From the NCBI GenBank assembly GCA_030425205.1, contig JAUIAP010000022.1:1-64000 (forward strand): a stretch of DNA of 64,000 nt. Direction: 5' to 3'. The notes below the pieces were generated by a model. It saw nothing but the letters and a program-made list of their open reading frames with translations. It ran no database searches and had not been told where the DNA came from. Each line of letters starts with the position of its first letter. Positions within the stretch are counted from its first letter, which is position 1. This DNA comes from Anaerolineae bacterium (GTDB lineage: Bacteria; Chloroflexota; Anaerolineae; Promineifilales; Promineifilaceae). Positions 7,251 through 15,600 of this stretch are shown here, one piece after another. The position numbers and the translations under genes were made by a program.

Positions 7251-8342
7251 TTAATTTATTTGTGGCAATTCTGTATTGTCCCAAGTAGGTAAACCATCTA
7301 TAAAGACTAATTGGTGTGCCTGTTGCACAGTTTTAATTCCATCCTGAAACCTAATATCAGGCTTGTCTTCACGTACCCATCGTGACCGCATAATAATGTC
7401 AGAGCAGGGTTCGTAGGTTGACCAGTAGTTCTCAAAAGATGCTACATTCGTTTTGGTTATATCTACATCGTTTAAAACGAGTGCAGTATCTGGCTTTTTT
7501 GCTCCCCGCCTAGTGGAGTATGCTAGTACAGTGGTTTCGCTACCAAACAAAACCATGCTATTTGCTAGTTGTGGTATAAGTTCACCTTTTTTTGTTCTGA
7601 GTGAGCGTATTTCTACATCAGGACACTGACTGGGTGGCCCTAGATTTCCTAAGTCTTTGAAGGAACTCAACATCCACAGCATATACGCAAAGAGTTCGCT
7701 GTAAATGGGAGTTTGTAACAAAATACGCAGTCTAGTTTCGGGGTGATGTTTAATGTATAAAGCTAAGGTTTCAAACCACGGTTTTTTGAATTTACTGCGT
7801 TCCCACATTCCACCAAAGGACAATAAATTGACAGATTCATAAGAATGACTTTCCCATCGATCATTCAATATACCAATTGCTCCTTCATACATGGATTTCT
7901 CACCTTTAACTAAAACCGTTTGCAAAAAATTGCCTTGTGATACATATGAGACGTTGTTGAGCTTGGTCATTAAAGCTCGTTCTTCACTATTTGCAGGAGT
8001 AAGTTTTTTACACCCTGCAAGCACCAGAAGATTATTTGCGTGAGACAATTCTTTAAGAAGATCAAGCTCAATAAGTACCCGCAAAATATCAAGCATATGT
8101 TTACAATTAGTCGCTGAACCTTTTGGAGAATTACTTCTCATTCGTCTCAATGAACTTTCTGGAACACCACTTAACTTCGATAATTCTCCAAGGGTTATAT
8201 CCCCCAACGCAAGATAATAAGAAAGCAATGAATTCAGAGTTGCAGAACCACTAAAGTGCAGGTCGTTGACGACACCATTAGCTAGCTGTTTATTTTCGAC
8301 CATGTTAAAAGAATTAGCATGGTATGATGAAGTCTTTTCCAT
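7251..8342 (-). CDS. HTH regulator with C-terminal PLD-like (TrmB-type) domain
   Basis: Start ATG 8342 has GAGAGG upstream; another ATG at 8363 is in frame. Residues about 45-70 form a helix-turn-helix (LGDITLGELSKLSGVPESSLRRMRSN). The C-terminal half (about 170-345) has strands and a FGSETTVLAYSTR...TALVLNDVDITKTNVASFENYW segment, close to the inactive phospholipase-D-like sensor domain found after the HTH in TrmB-type regulators. It lies divergently from the excisionase-like gene, with an inverted repeat at its own 5' end, so it probably represses itself and the excisionase/recombinase side. The ligand is unknown. This assignment rests on motif reading only. Confidence 0.55.
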   Translation of the reverse strand: MEKTSSYHANSFNMVENKQLANGVVNDLHFSGSATLNSLLSYYLALGDITLGELSKLSGVPESSLRRMRSNSPKGSATNCKHMLDILRVLIELDLLKELSHANNLLVLAGCKKLTPANSEERALMTKLNNVSYVSQGNFLQTVLVKGEKSMYEGAIGILNDRWESHSYESVNLLSFGGMWERSKFKKPWFETLALYIKHHPETRLRILLQTPIYSELFAYMLWMLSSFKDLGNLGPPSQCPDVEIRSLRTKKGELIPQLANSMVLFGSETTVLAYSTRRGAKKPDTALVLNDVDITKTNVASFENYWSTYEPCSDIIMRSRWVREDKPDIRFQDGIKTVQQAHQLVFIDGLPTWDNTELPQIN

Positions 8343-8370
8343 AAAAAGTTTCCTCTCAATCATTGCTTCT

Positions 8371-8405
8371 GAGCGAAATCGACAATTTTCTTAGCGATTT
8401 CGCTC
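8371..8405. promoter_or_regulatory. 11-bp perfect inverted repeat, candidate operator
   Basis: GAGCGAAATCG (8371-8381) and CGATTTCGCTC (8395-8405) form a perfect dyad with a 13-base centre, just upstream of the HTH-PLD gene start. It suits an autoregulatory operator. On the minus strand the same region is open for about 60-89 codons ending at 8360, which overlaps the next start as ATGA, so a short upstream ORF cannot be excluded. Confidence 0.5.
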
Positions 8406-8566
8406 AATGGTACCATTTTTATGTTAACGAAGAATAAGATCATCTGTTGATCCTCGTATTCTTTGCAGATTTTGTTCGTTCCCGCGATCAGAGATTTCGT
8501 ATATGATGAAACGGTAGTTGAGTGAACGTTGACAATCAAATTGCAGGATAGATAGTTGCGGTTAAA

Positions 8567-8776
8567 ATGAGTCTGATGGCTGACGATTGGATAACCACCC
8601 ACGAAGCGGTAGAGATAAGCAACTATCATCCTATTTACTTACGCACCCTTCTAAGGGAACAACGCATTCGTTCCCGCAAGTTCGGCCGAACTTGGCAAGT
8701 AAGTAAGTCCTCACTGCTTGATTACATCGAGAAAGCGCAAAAAAGTTCAGATAAGCGATTTGGTGCAAAAGAATAA
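8567..8776 (+). CDS. Excisionase/MerR-type small HTH protein
   Basis: A 69-residue protein (or 66 from the ATG at 8576) with the HTH_17/excisionase pattern: DDWITTHEAVEISNYHPIYLRTLLREQRIRSRKFGRTWQVSKSSLLDYI. The sequence W-T-x-x-E-A, then Y-L-R-x-L-x-R-x-x-x-I, then the G-x-x-W-x-V-x-x-x-S/D-L wing is typical. Such proteins bend DNA at attachment sites or act as recombination directionality factors. It sits upstream of the large serine recombinase and divergent from the HTH-PLD regulator, as in lysogeny modules. A TCGGCCGA octamer at 8682 encodes the FGR of the wing. Confidence 0.7.
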   Translation: MSLMADDWITTHEAVEISNYHPIYLRTLLREQRIRSRKFGRTWQVSKSSLLDYIEKAQKSSDKRFGAKE

Positions 8777-8874
8777 GTAGCAAGAAGCATTGTCGCAAGA
8801 TCATTTTTCAGCTACGATAATACCTGTCGTGACGATGGGTATCTGTTGTATTCATATCGCTACAAAAACGAGCG

Positions 8875-9057
8875 ATGATTACTTACAACTTTGTGAATGG
8901 TCAGGTGATCGCAAATTTCAAAAGGTATGCACCGCACCACAGACCAGAACTTCCCCAATTACGACCCGTTGTTCTATTGATCTTAGAGGTCAAAGATTCT
9001 CAAAAGGAGCAATCTGAGCCTATTTCGGAGGCCAAAAATGGCAAGGAAAACCGATAA
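8875..9057 (+). CDS. Possible small protein upstream of the recombinase
   Basis: A 60-codon frame begins at ATG 8875 and overlaps the first 20 bases of the recombinase gene. The predicted product is basic in the middle and acidic at the end, with no known motif. No good ribosome binding site precedes it. Small ORFs are frequent in front of large serine recombinases. I hold this as possible only. Confidence 0.25.
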   Translation: MITYNFVNGQVIANFKRYAPHHRPELPQLRPVVLLILEVKDSQKEQSEPISEAKNGKENR

Positions 9058-10699
9058 GCGTATCCGATTTGCGATCTACACGCGCTACTCGTCAGAAATG
9101 CAGAACGAGCTAAGTCTTGAGGCACAAGAAGAACGTTGTCGCAAGGCTGTAGCAGAACGTAACGGAACAGTCGTAGAAGTATTTAGTGATGGTGCAAAAA
9201 GCGGTTGGAGTTTAGACCGTGATGGATTTAACCAACTTCGCAGCGCAGCAGAGAAACGCCGTTTTGACGCGATCATGTTCTGGAAGTTTGATCGACTGGC
9301 ACGCAATCACAATCATGTTGTGATGATTAAAATTTTGTTGCGTCAAGAGTATGGGTTGAAACTGTATTGCGTGGAAGGTTTCTCGGAGGATGAAGATGAT
9401 TCACCGTACACGGCGATGATGGAACAAATGCTGGCAGTATTTTCAGCATTCTATTCCAAGAATCTAAGCAACGAAACCAAACGAGGCAAACGCCAGCGCG
9501 TTATGAAAGGGGAGTTCAACGGCAGCATTGCGCCGCTTGGCTATGAGCTTGTGACTAAAGCACGCGCTGCAAAGGAAGACCGCGCCGCAGGACTGTACAT
9601 TGTCCCTGAACAAGCGGAAATTGTAGAGGAAGCATTTAAGCTGTATTCCACTGGTGACTACAGTGATGCAGACATCGCGCAATGGATGAACAGTCACTTA
9701 GTCATCCAAAAGTTGCGCGAGGGGCGACAGCCAGTCAACAAAGAAATGATTCGTGAACTGTTACAAAACCGTGTCTACACAGGGCGAGTTTCATACGCTG
9801 AAACGATCTATAAAGGATCACTCGGTCAAGGAAGGCAAACAGGAAGAAAGCGTAAGAAGTGGTTTGAAGGCAAGCACGAAGGATTTGTTTCAGATGAACT
9901 CTTTGAAACGTGTCTAACCATTCGGAGTGACTTACGCAAGTTGCAACATTCACCGAGAAAGTCGCGCACCTACATTTTGCACAATGCTGTATTTTGTGCG
10001 CGGTGCATCAGTCGAAAGCCGTCGGGGTTAAGCGATGAGCGTTACGGTAAGATGCGACCCGGTTGGGATGCGAGATATGTACGCGGTCGCTACCGTTGTA
10101 TGGCACGGGATAGAGGCTATCATCAGTGTGAGCAATCCTACGTCCCCGTTGTAACGGTTGATGAGCAAGTTAAAAAGGCCATCAGTTCATTACAAATCCC
10201 CGATGGGTTTCAAGAACGTGTAGAGGAGGCGATTCGCAACAAGGTTGAACATGCCGAAGCCATGCGAAGGATGAATGAAATCGAAGAAATCGTGAAACGG
10301 ATTGATTTTAGTTGGGAGCAAGGATTCCTCACTCCAGAACAGTACACAGAGAAACGCAACCAGCTTTTTCAAGAACTAGAAGCCTTACGACCAATTGAGT
10401 ATGAAGATTTAATGGAAGCGGCTGACTTACTTGAGAATTTCGAGACGTATTGGAACGCTTGTGAGGAGATGGCGAAACCCGATGATGCGAAGAAACAATT
10501 AATCGCAAAAATCGTAGATAAAGTATTTGTCTATGATGAACAAGTAATCGGGGTTGCCTTACACGGGGATTTTGGAGTTGTGATTGATAGTGCTATTTCA
10601 GCACCATATGAAGTAGTTGAGGGAGTAAGGGTAGAAATGAAAAAGGGTGCATCCAAAAAAGATTTTGGACGCACCCACCACGGGAACGACGGGATTTGA
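9038..10699 (+). CDS. Large serine recombinase (integrase)
   Basis: A 553-residue large serine recombinase. The resolvase catalytic domain covers residues about 8-150, with the nucleophile in YTRYS (Ser18), then SLEAQEERC, DGAKSGWSLDRDGFNQL and FWKFDRLARN. The recombinase domain follows (GSIAPLGYELV at about 165), then a zinc ribbon (CARC near 325 with two later Cys), and a coiled-coil (about 400-470). It catalyses attP x attB integration. ATG 9038 has CGGAGG seven bases upstream. The stop codon is at 10697-10699, inside the tRNA-Asp gene, and the last ~18 codons are made of the tRNA terminator and tRNA 3' end. This fixes the right attachment site at the tRNA. Confidence 0.93.
   Translation: MARKTDKRIRFAIYTRYSSEMQNELSLEAQEERCRKAVAERNGTVVEVFSDGAKSGWSLDRDGFNQLRSAAEKRRFDAIMFWKFDRLARNHNHVVMIKILLRQEYGLKLYCVEGFSEDEDDSPYTAMMEQMLAVFSAFYSKNLSNETKRGKRQRVMKGEFNGSIAPLGYELVTKARAAKEDRAAGLYIVPEQAEIVEEAFKLYSTGDYSDADIAQWMNSHLVIQKLREGRQPVNKEMIRELLQNRVYTGRVSYAETIYKGSLGQGRQTGRKRKKWFEGKHEGFVSDELFETCLTIRSDLRKLQHSPRKSRTYILHNAVFCARCISRKPSGLSDERYGKMRPGWDARYVRGRYRCMARDRGYHQCEQSYVPVVTVDEQVKKAISSLQIPDGFQERVEEAIRNKVEHAEAMRRMNEIEEIVKRIDFSWEQGFLTPEQYTEKRNQLFQELEALRPIEYEDLMEAADLLENFETYWNACEEMAKPDDAKKQLIAKIVDKVFVYDEQVIGVALHGDFGVVIDSAISAPYEVVEGVRVEMKKGASKKDFGRTHHGNDGI
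10641..10677 (-). terminator. Terminator of tRNA-Asp, inside the recombinase gene
   Basis: On the minus strand a long stem (GGGTGCGTCCAAAA against TTTTGGATGCACCC, with one mismatch) is followed by five T residues. It lies four bases past the tRNA 3' end and within the last codons of the recombinase on the other strand. Confidence 0.85.
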
Positions 10700-10753
10700 A
10701 CCCGCGACCTCCGGCTTGACAGGCCGGCGTGCTAACCGCTGCACCACGTCCCC
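10681..10753 (-). tRNA. tRNA-Asp (anticodon GUC)
   Basis: The 73-base gene folds as a full cloverleaf: acceptor GGGGACG with CGTTCCC (one G-T pair), D-arm GGTGCAGCGGTTAGCACG, anticodon stem CCGGC/GCCGG with loop CTGTCAA giving GTC, T-arm GCGGGTTCAAATCCCGT, and discriminator G73, the identity base for aspartate. CCA is not encoded. The gene is the integration site of the element to the left and should stay functional, since its 5' part and promoter are chromosomal. Confidence 0.96.
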
Positions 10754-10768
10754 AGTTGAGCGAACGGA

Positions 10769-10796
10769 ATTATAGCAAATACGCGGAGGGTGTCAA
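10769..10796 (-). promoter_or_regulatory. Consensus sigma-70 promoter of tRNA-Asp
   Basis: On the minus strand TTGACA (10796-10791) and TATAAT (10774-10769) are both perfect, separated by 16 bases, with the tRNA 5' end 15 bases past the -10 box. Confidence 0.9.
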
Positions 10797-11007
10797 GGCG
10801 AATTTTTGACGGATTTCGAAGTTCGTCAAAAGTCGTTTGCCACTGCAAAGGCGGTCGATTTGTCGAGGGCGGGGTTGTAAGATTGATGGCGACAACATGC
10901 GATGCGTAGGGATGGTCGTTTGGCTAAGTTAGGGCATATTTTCGCAACTTGTGTGAATTGCCAACTTGAACTATAACTCAAAATCGAGCGACTTTGAGAT
11001 GATAAAT

Positions 11008-12519
11008 ATGGACACACAACACGAACAGATAAAATCGGCCGAACAATACATTGCCAGTCTGCGCGGACGCAATCTCACCATCTACCTCTTTGGAGAACTG
11101 GTCGAAGAACCTGTCGATCATCCGCTGATTCGCCCATCGATCAATGCCGTCGCGCAAACTTACGCACTTGCCGAAGCCCATCCCGACCTTGCCACAACTA
11201 TCTCCCCGCTAACAAACACGCGCATCAATCGCTTCCTGCACGTCTCGATGAGCGCGGAAGATTTGGTGCTGCAAAACAAGATGCAGCGGCGACTGGGGCA
11301 GTTGACAGGAACCTGTTTTCAGCGTTGTGTTGGGATGGACGCATTCAACGCGCTCTATTCGGTGACTTACGAAATGGACGAGGCGCATGAGACGTCCTAT
11401 CATGCGCGGCTCAAGGATTTCTTGGCCACGATGCAAATGCGCGGCTACGTGGTGGGTGGGGCAATGACCGATGTAAAAGGGGATCGCAGCAAGGCACCCC
11501 ATGAGCAGGAAGACCCTGACCTGTATGTTCATATTACACGACGCACGGCTGATGGCGTGTACATTTCTGGTGCCAAGGCACATCAAACGGGCTGCATCAA
11601 CTCCCACTGGATGCTCGTGATGCCGACGTTGCGGCTGGGTGAGAATGACCGTGACTTTGCGATTGTCGGCGCAGTTCCCGTTGATGCAGATGGAATCACC
11701 TATATTTACGGACGGCAGTCGTGTGACACGCGCAGCATGGAAGGGGGAACGATTGACGTAGGCAATCTCAACTTTGGCGGTCAGGAGGCGATGGTCATTT
11801 TTGAGGATGTGTTTATTCCTAACAATCTGATTTTCATGGATGGGGAGTATGAATTTGCGGCGATGCTGGTCGAGCGGTTTACGTCATATCATCGGCGCAG
11901 CTATGTGTGCAAGAGTGGGGTCGGGGATGTGTTGATTGGGGCAGCGGCGACGGCGGCCGAGTACAACGGTGTTGAAAAAGCGGGCCATGTTCGTGATAAG
12001 TTGGTCGAGATGACCCATTTGAATGAGACGATTTATGGCACAGGGATTGCCGCATCGCATCAAGGTGCGCCGACTAAATCGGGAGCCTATTTGGCGGATG
12101 ATATGCTGGCGAACGTGTGCAAACATCATGTGACGAAGATGCCGTATGAAATCGGCCGAATTGCCCAAGACCTCGCTGGGGGTCTCGTCGCAACGATGCC
12201 ATCTGAACAAGACTATCGCCATGAAAAGATCGGCGCACTGCTCGACAAATATTTGCGAGGTCGCGCCGATGTCCCAACCGAGCACAGGATACGGATTTTG
12301 CGCCTGATCGAGAACATGACACTTGGTCGCAACGCCGTTGGCTATCTGACCGAATCGATGCACGGCGCAGGCTCCCCACAGGCGCAACGCATCCAAATCT
12401 ATCGCAACATGCAGATCGAATTCAAAAAAGAGCTCGCCCAAATTCTGGCGGGCGTGAAGGAGCGCGAAACATTAGTTGACGAGATGAGCGACTATTTTGC
12501 GCGAGTTTTCGAAATTTAA
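11008..12519 (+). CDS. 4-Hydroxybutyryl-CoA dehydratase/vinylacetyl-CoA isomerase-like protein
   Basis: About 503 residues of the HpaB/4-hydroxyphenylacetate hydroxylase fold. Counted from ATG 11008, Cys103 and Cys107 (GTCFQRCVGMDAF) and His295 with Cys301 (HRRSYVC) match the four ligands that hold the [4Fe-4S] cluster of 4-hydroxybutyryl-CoA dehydratase, and are not expected in the flavin monooxygenases of the fold. The dehydratase turns 4-hydroxybutyryl-CoA into crotonyl-CoA. The His-Cys spacing seems one residue shorter than in the clostridial enzyme as I recall it. A carboxyltransferase follows 63 bases downstream, suggesting joint use of crotonyl-type acyl-CoAs. TTG 10966 and ATG 10999 are alternative starts. 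Confidence 0.75.
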   Translation: MDTQHEQIKSAEQYIASLRGRNLTIYLFGELVEEPVDHPLIRPSINAVAQTYALAEAHPDLATTISPLTNTRINRFLHVSMSAEDLVLQNKMQRRLGQLTGTCFQRCVGMDAFNALYSVTYEMDEAHETSYHARLKDFLATMQMRGYVVGGAMTDVKGDRSKAPHEQEDPDLYVHITRRTADGVYISGAKAHQTGCINSHWMLVMPTLRLGENDRDFAIVGAVPVDADGITYIYGRQSCDTRSMEGGTIDVGNLNFGGQEAMVIFEDVFIPNNLIFMDGEYEFAAMLVERFTSYHRRSYVCKSGVGDVLIGAAATAAEYNGVEKAGHVRDKLVEMTHLNETIYGTGIAASHQGAPTKSGAYLADDMLANVCKHHVTKMPYEIGRIAQDLAGGLVATMPSEQDYRHEKIGALLDKYLRGRADVPTEHRIRILRLIENMTLGRNAVGYLTESMHGAGSPQAQRIQIYRNMQIEFKKELAQILAGVKERETLVDEMSDYFARVFEI

Positions 12520-12527
12520 CTAGGAAC

Positions 12528-12572
12528 GCGACCAGCTTGGTCGCTGCTTCTACTGGCGACCACGCAGGTCGC
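12528..12572. repeat. Two small intergenic palindromes
   Basis: GCGACCA-gct-TGGTCGC (12528-12544) and GCGACC-acgca-GGTCGC (12556-12572) are two stems of the same core. No T-run follows, so these look like interspersed palindromes, not a terminator. Confidence 0.6.
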
Positions 12573-12582
12573 GCTTCAAAAT

Positions 12583-14205
12583 ATGCCCATTTTTAACTCA
12601 CAGATTTCTACAAAGTCAGACAGTTTTGCCGCCAATCGCAATGGGATGTTTGCGCTAATTGACAAGGTGCGCGAGCTACAGGAGCGATCAGCCCACGCAT
12701 CGGCACAGGCAAAACCACGTTTTGACAAGCGTGGACAGATCTTGCCGCGTGAACGGTTGGCATGTTTGCTCGATCCCGGCGAGCCGTTTTTGGAAATCGG
12801 CAATATGGCGGGGTATCTATATGACGATCCCAACCCTGACACCTCGTTGGCGGGGGCGAGCATGTTGGCGGGGATTGGATTTGTCAGCGGTGTGCGCGTG
12901 ATGATTGTGGCGACCGACAGCGGGATCAATGCCGGCGCATTCACCGACATTGGTGGCATGAAGATGCAGCGGTGTCAAGAGATTGCGCTGGCGCAGAAGC
13001 TGCCCTTTATCCATTTGGTCGAGAGTGCAGGGGCAAATTTACTGCTCTACAAGGTCGAAATGTTTGTGGCAGGAGGCGGGATTTTTCAGCGGTTGGCAAA
13101 ACTAAGCGCGGCAGGCTGTCCCGTCATCACCGTTTTGCACGGCTCCTCAACGGCGGGTGGCGCGTATATGCCGGGCATGAGTGATGTCGTGATTGGAGTG
13201 CAGGGACGCGGGCAGGCGTTTTTGGCGGGGCCACCATTGGTCAAGGCGGCGACGGGAGAGGTGGCGAATTCGGCCGATCTCGGCGGCGCAGAGATGCATG
13301 CAACCATCTCTGGCTTGGTCGAACATCTCGCCGAAAACGACTATGAAGCGATTGAGCTCGCCCGTCAAGTGGTTGCACGTCTTAATTGGAATCGCACGGG
13401 GGCGGGGGCAAATTCGGCCGATTACCGCGAACCAAAATACAGCCCCGATGAACTGGTTGGCGTTGTGCCATTGAACTATCGACAGCCCTACGACGTGCGC
13501 GAAGTCATGGCGCGTATCGTCGATGACTCTGATTTACTCGACTTCAAACAGAGCTACGGCAGCGCGACCGTTTGTGTTCAGGCCGACATTCAGGGTCACG
13601 CTGTCGGCTTGATCGGCAACAACGGGCCGATTGACCCCGACGGTGCAACAAAGGCGACCCACTTTATCCAGCTTTGCAGCCAGCTCAACACCCCGCTCGT
13701 CTTTCTGCAAAATACGACGGGTTACATGGTTGGAACAGCGTATGAGCAAGGCGGCATGATAAAGCACGGCTCAAAGATGATTCAAGCCGTTTCCAATGCA
13801 ACAGTACCGCGCTTCACATTGCAAATTGGGGCAAGCTTTGGAGCGGGAAATTATGGAATGTGTGGCCGTTCTTATGATCCCGACTTTCTATTTACGTGGC
13901 CGAACGCCGTAACGGGCGTGATGGGTGGGGAGCAGGCTGCGATGGTGATGCGGATAGTCGCAGAAGGGAGCGCGAAAAGGCGCGGACGTTCAATTAATTC
14001 CGACGTACTTGACGCGCAAGAGCAGCAGATCATCGATCTATTCAACCGCCAATCGAGCGCACTTTACACATCAGGGCGTGGACTTGACGATGGGATTATT
14101 GACCCACGTGATAGTCGCAATGTGTTAGGGTTTTTGTTGAGAACGGCCGATGAGGCGCAACATCGCACGCTGCATCCAACGACGTTTGGCGTTGCAAGGA
14201 TGTAG
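12583..14205 (+). CDS. Acyl-CoA carboxylase carboxyltransferase subunit (MCC-beta-like)
   Basis: A 540-residue carboxyltransferase with both crotonase-like halves: the acyl-CoA side (about 60-290; LPFIHLVESAGANL, HGSSTAGGAYMPGMSD) and the carboxybiotin side (about 310-530; GLIGNNGPIDPDGATKATHFIQLC, FLQNTTGYMVGTAYEQGGMIKHGSKM, WPNAVTGVMGGEQAAMV). The N-x-T-G-Y-M-V-G motif is typical of methylcrotonyl- and geranyl-CoA carboxylases, which carboxylate 3-methylcrotonyl-CoA or geranyl-CoA. No biotin carboxylase/BCCP subunit is nearby, so the partner must be encoded elsewhere. AtuA-family protein at 17 kb favours branched or terpenoid acyl-CoA breakdown, but the exact substrate is open. No ribosome binding site is visible before ATG 12583. 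Confidence 0.85.
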   Translation: MPIFNSQISTKSDSFAANRNGMFALIDKVRELQERSAHASAQAKPRFDKRGQILPRERLACLLDPGEPFLEIGNMAGYLYDDPNPDTSLAGASMLAGIGFVSGVRVMIVATDSGINAGAFTDIGGMKMQRCQEIALAQKLPFIHLVESAGANLLLYKVEMFVAGGGIFQRLAKLSAAGCPVITVLHGSSTAGGAYMPGMSDVVIGVQGRGQAFLAGPPLVKAATGEVANSADLGGAEMHATISGLVEHLAENDYEAIELARQVVARLNWNRTGAGANSADYREPKYSPDELVGVVPLNYRQPYDVREVMARIVDDSDLLDFKQSYGSATVCVQADIQGHAVGLIGNNGPIDPDGATKATHFIQLCSQLNTPLVFLQNTTGYMVGTAYEQGGMIKHGSKMIQAVSNATVPRFTLQIGASFGAGNYGMCGRSYDPDFLFTWPNAVTGVMGGEQAAMVMRIVAEGSAKRRGRSINSDVLDAQEQQIIDLFNRQSSALYTSGRGLDDGIIDPRDSRNVLGFLLRTADEAQHRTLHPTTFGVARM

Positions 14206-14207
14206 CT

Positions 14208-14234
14208 GGAGCGCAAACAAGGCGTTTGCGCTCC
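14208..14234. terminator. Perfect 11-bp hairpin between convergent genes
   Basis: GGAGCGCAAAC (14208-14218), loop AAGGC, then GTTTGCGCTCC (14224-14234). It lies between the carboxyltransferase stop and the opposite gene at 14254. There is no T-run, so it may act as an mRNA 3'-end stem or be an interspersed palindrome. Confidence 0.5.
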
Positions 14235-14253
14235 CATAGTAGAACGTCAATTT

Positions 14254-15372
14254 TTATCGGCGGATCGCAGGAAGATAGAGGTTGTACTCTATATGTTCAT
14301 TGAATGCCGTATAAACGTAGATTGAGACGGCCGTATCATCCTCGCCATCTTGGTCAGCATCCATGTAAAGGATGACATCACCACTGCCATCAGCGATAAA
14401 TTCAACGCCGACAGGTAGTAGTGTTTCACCTGGCTGTAACGTCACATCGGTCAGATAGAGCGAATCACCCGCAGGTTCCCCATCTAAGCTGATGGGATTA
14501 CTCCCGCCGCTATCCGTCATCCCCATCGAATCGATGCGAATATCAACCACCTGCTCATCTGTGCTCATATTTTCGATTGGGAAGTCGAGAACCGTTTCTG
14601 TAACGGCGCGGTTGCCGACTGGAACACGGAGTGGTTGACCGTTATTGGGAGGACGAACCCAGAACCATGCGTCAGCACTTGGATTCCAAATGAGGCCGCC
14701 ACACATAAAGCTATATCCACCATTGATATTAGTGACCGTCACCTTGTATGGTGCAAACGGTGAAATGGTGACAATCGGCTTCGGCGACACAATCACGAGT
14801 ACATGGCGGAAACTATGTGCGTTAACCGTGATCGGCATAGGCGGGATCGTTCTAAAGTTATTCAGACCGATGATACCAACCCCAGAGAGCGAGATTGTGT
14901 AAGTTTGTGCCGTTGCTGTATTGTTGTGGATCGTCATCCAGAAACGCATTTCGGTAGCTGGATGCGGTGGAATATGGATATCCCAATGGCTGTTACACCA
15001 TTCGCTCAACGTTGGTGTTGGCGTATGGGTGGGAGTGGGTGATGGGGTATAGGTGGGCGTTGGGGTGGGTGTATAGGTGGGTGTATAAGTTGGGGTTGGT
15101 GTATGCGTAGGGGTATTGGTTGGCGTATGCGTGGGGGTATTGGTTGGGGTTGCAGTTGGTGTGTTGCTGGGTGTTTGTGTCGGTGTGTTGGTTGAGGTTG
15201 GGGACGGGGTGTCAGTTGGCACAGGGGTTCTGGTCGGGATTGTGTTGCCAGTGAGAACAATTTCCATCGCACGCGGACTGTCTTGCGTCGCGCTCGCGGA
15301 TGAGAATGCGATTGCAGCCAGAACGATAATACTGGACAGGAACAGTAGTTTCGTGAACGAATATTTGAACAT
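14254..15372 (-). CDS. Secreted protein with Pro/Thr-rich linker
   Basis: A 372-residue exported protein. Residues 1-29 are a signal peptide (charged start, hydrophobic LLFLSSIIVLAAIAF, then SASA). Residues about 45-120 are a linker of TPT/TNTPTHTP/TPTYTP repeats, encoded by hexanucleotide-like DNA repeats. The remaining ~250 residues are strand-rich, with Ig-like or jelly-roll-like segments (TATAQTYTISLSGVG; QPGETLLPVGVEF) and a DADQDGEDD acidic patch that could bind calcium. A strong AAGGAG site precedes ATG 15372. The ligand or role is unknown; a surface or extracellular structural role is likely. Confidence 0.7.
   Translation of the reverse strand: MFKYSFTKLLFLSSIIVLAAIAFSSASATQDSPRAMEIVLTGNTIPTRTPVPTDTPSPTSTNTPTQTPSNTPTATPTNTPTHTPTNTPTHTPTPTYTPTYTPTPTPTYTPSPTPTHTPTPTLSEWCNSHWDIHIPPHPATEMRFWMTIHNNTATAQTYTISLSGVGIIGLNNFRTIPPMPITVNAHSFRHVLVIVSPKPIVTISPFAPYKVTVTNINGGYSFMCGGLIWNPSADAWFWVRPPNNGQPLRVPVGNRAVTETVLDFPIENMSTDEQVVDIRIDSMGMTDSGGSNPISLDGEPAGDSLYLTDVTLQPGETLLPVGVEFIADGSGDVILYMDADQDGEDDTAVSIYVYTAFNEHIEYNLYLPAIRR
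15005..15235 (-). repeat. Short tandem repeats encoding the Pro/Thr linker
   Basis: Imperfect units of 6, 12 and 24 bases (GGTGTATGGGTG-like on the plus strand) encode the TPT-type linker of the secreted protein. Copy number may vary between strains. Confidence 0.7.
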
Positions 15373-15600
15373 AACTCTCCTTCGTGAAGTGACTTAAATT
15401 TGTAAACGCTCCCCAACTGTCGAAAGACAATGTTTCTTTGAGATATGTAGATTAGGTACTGCTACATGAATATAGTTTAATTATACGCCAACATACGTAA
15501 ACTTAACAAACCATCTGTTGAAACTTATTGCGATGGGAGCTACAAATCGAGGTTAAAATCATAGACGTCGCCTGATGGATTGTTACAGAGGAGAAGTTAA

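Noticed and set aside
8360..8629. An 89-codon minus-strand frame before the HTH-PLD gene
   Set aside because: It overlaps the excisionase-like gene and the dyad; no start with a ribosome binding site. It stays possible that a shorter form is translated.
1..10680. Left attachment site (second copy of the tRNA-Asp 3' end)
   Set aside because: I found no second copy of the tRNA 3' sequence in the window, so the left end must lie outside.
15005..15235. Repeated units resembling a CRISPR or satellite array
   Set aside because: The units have no constant repeat-spacer layout and encode the Pro/Thr linker of a secreted protein in frame.
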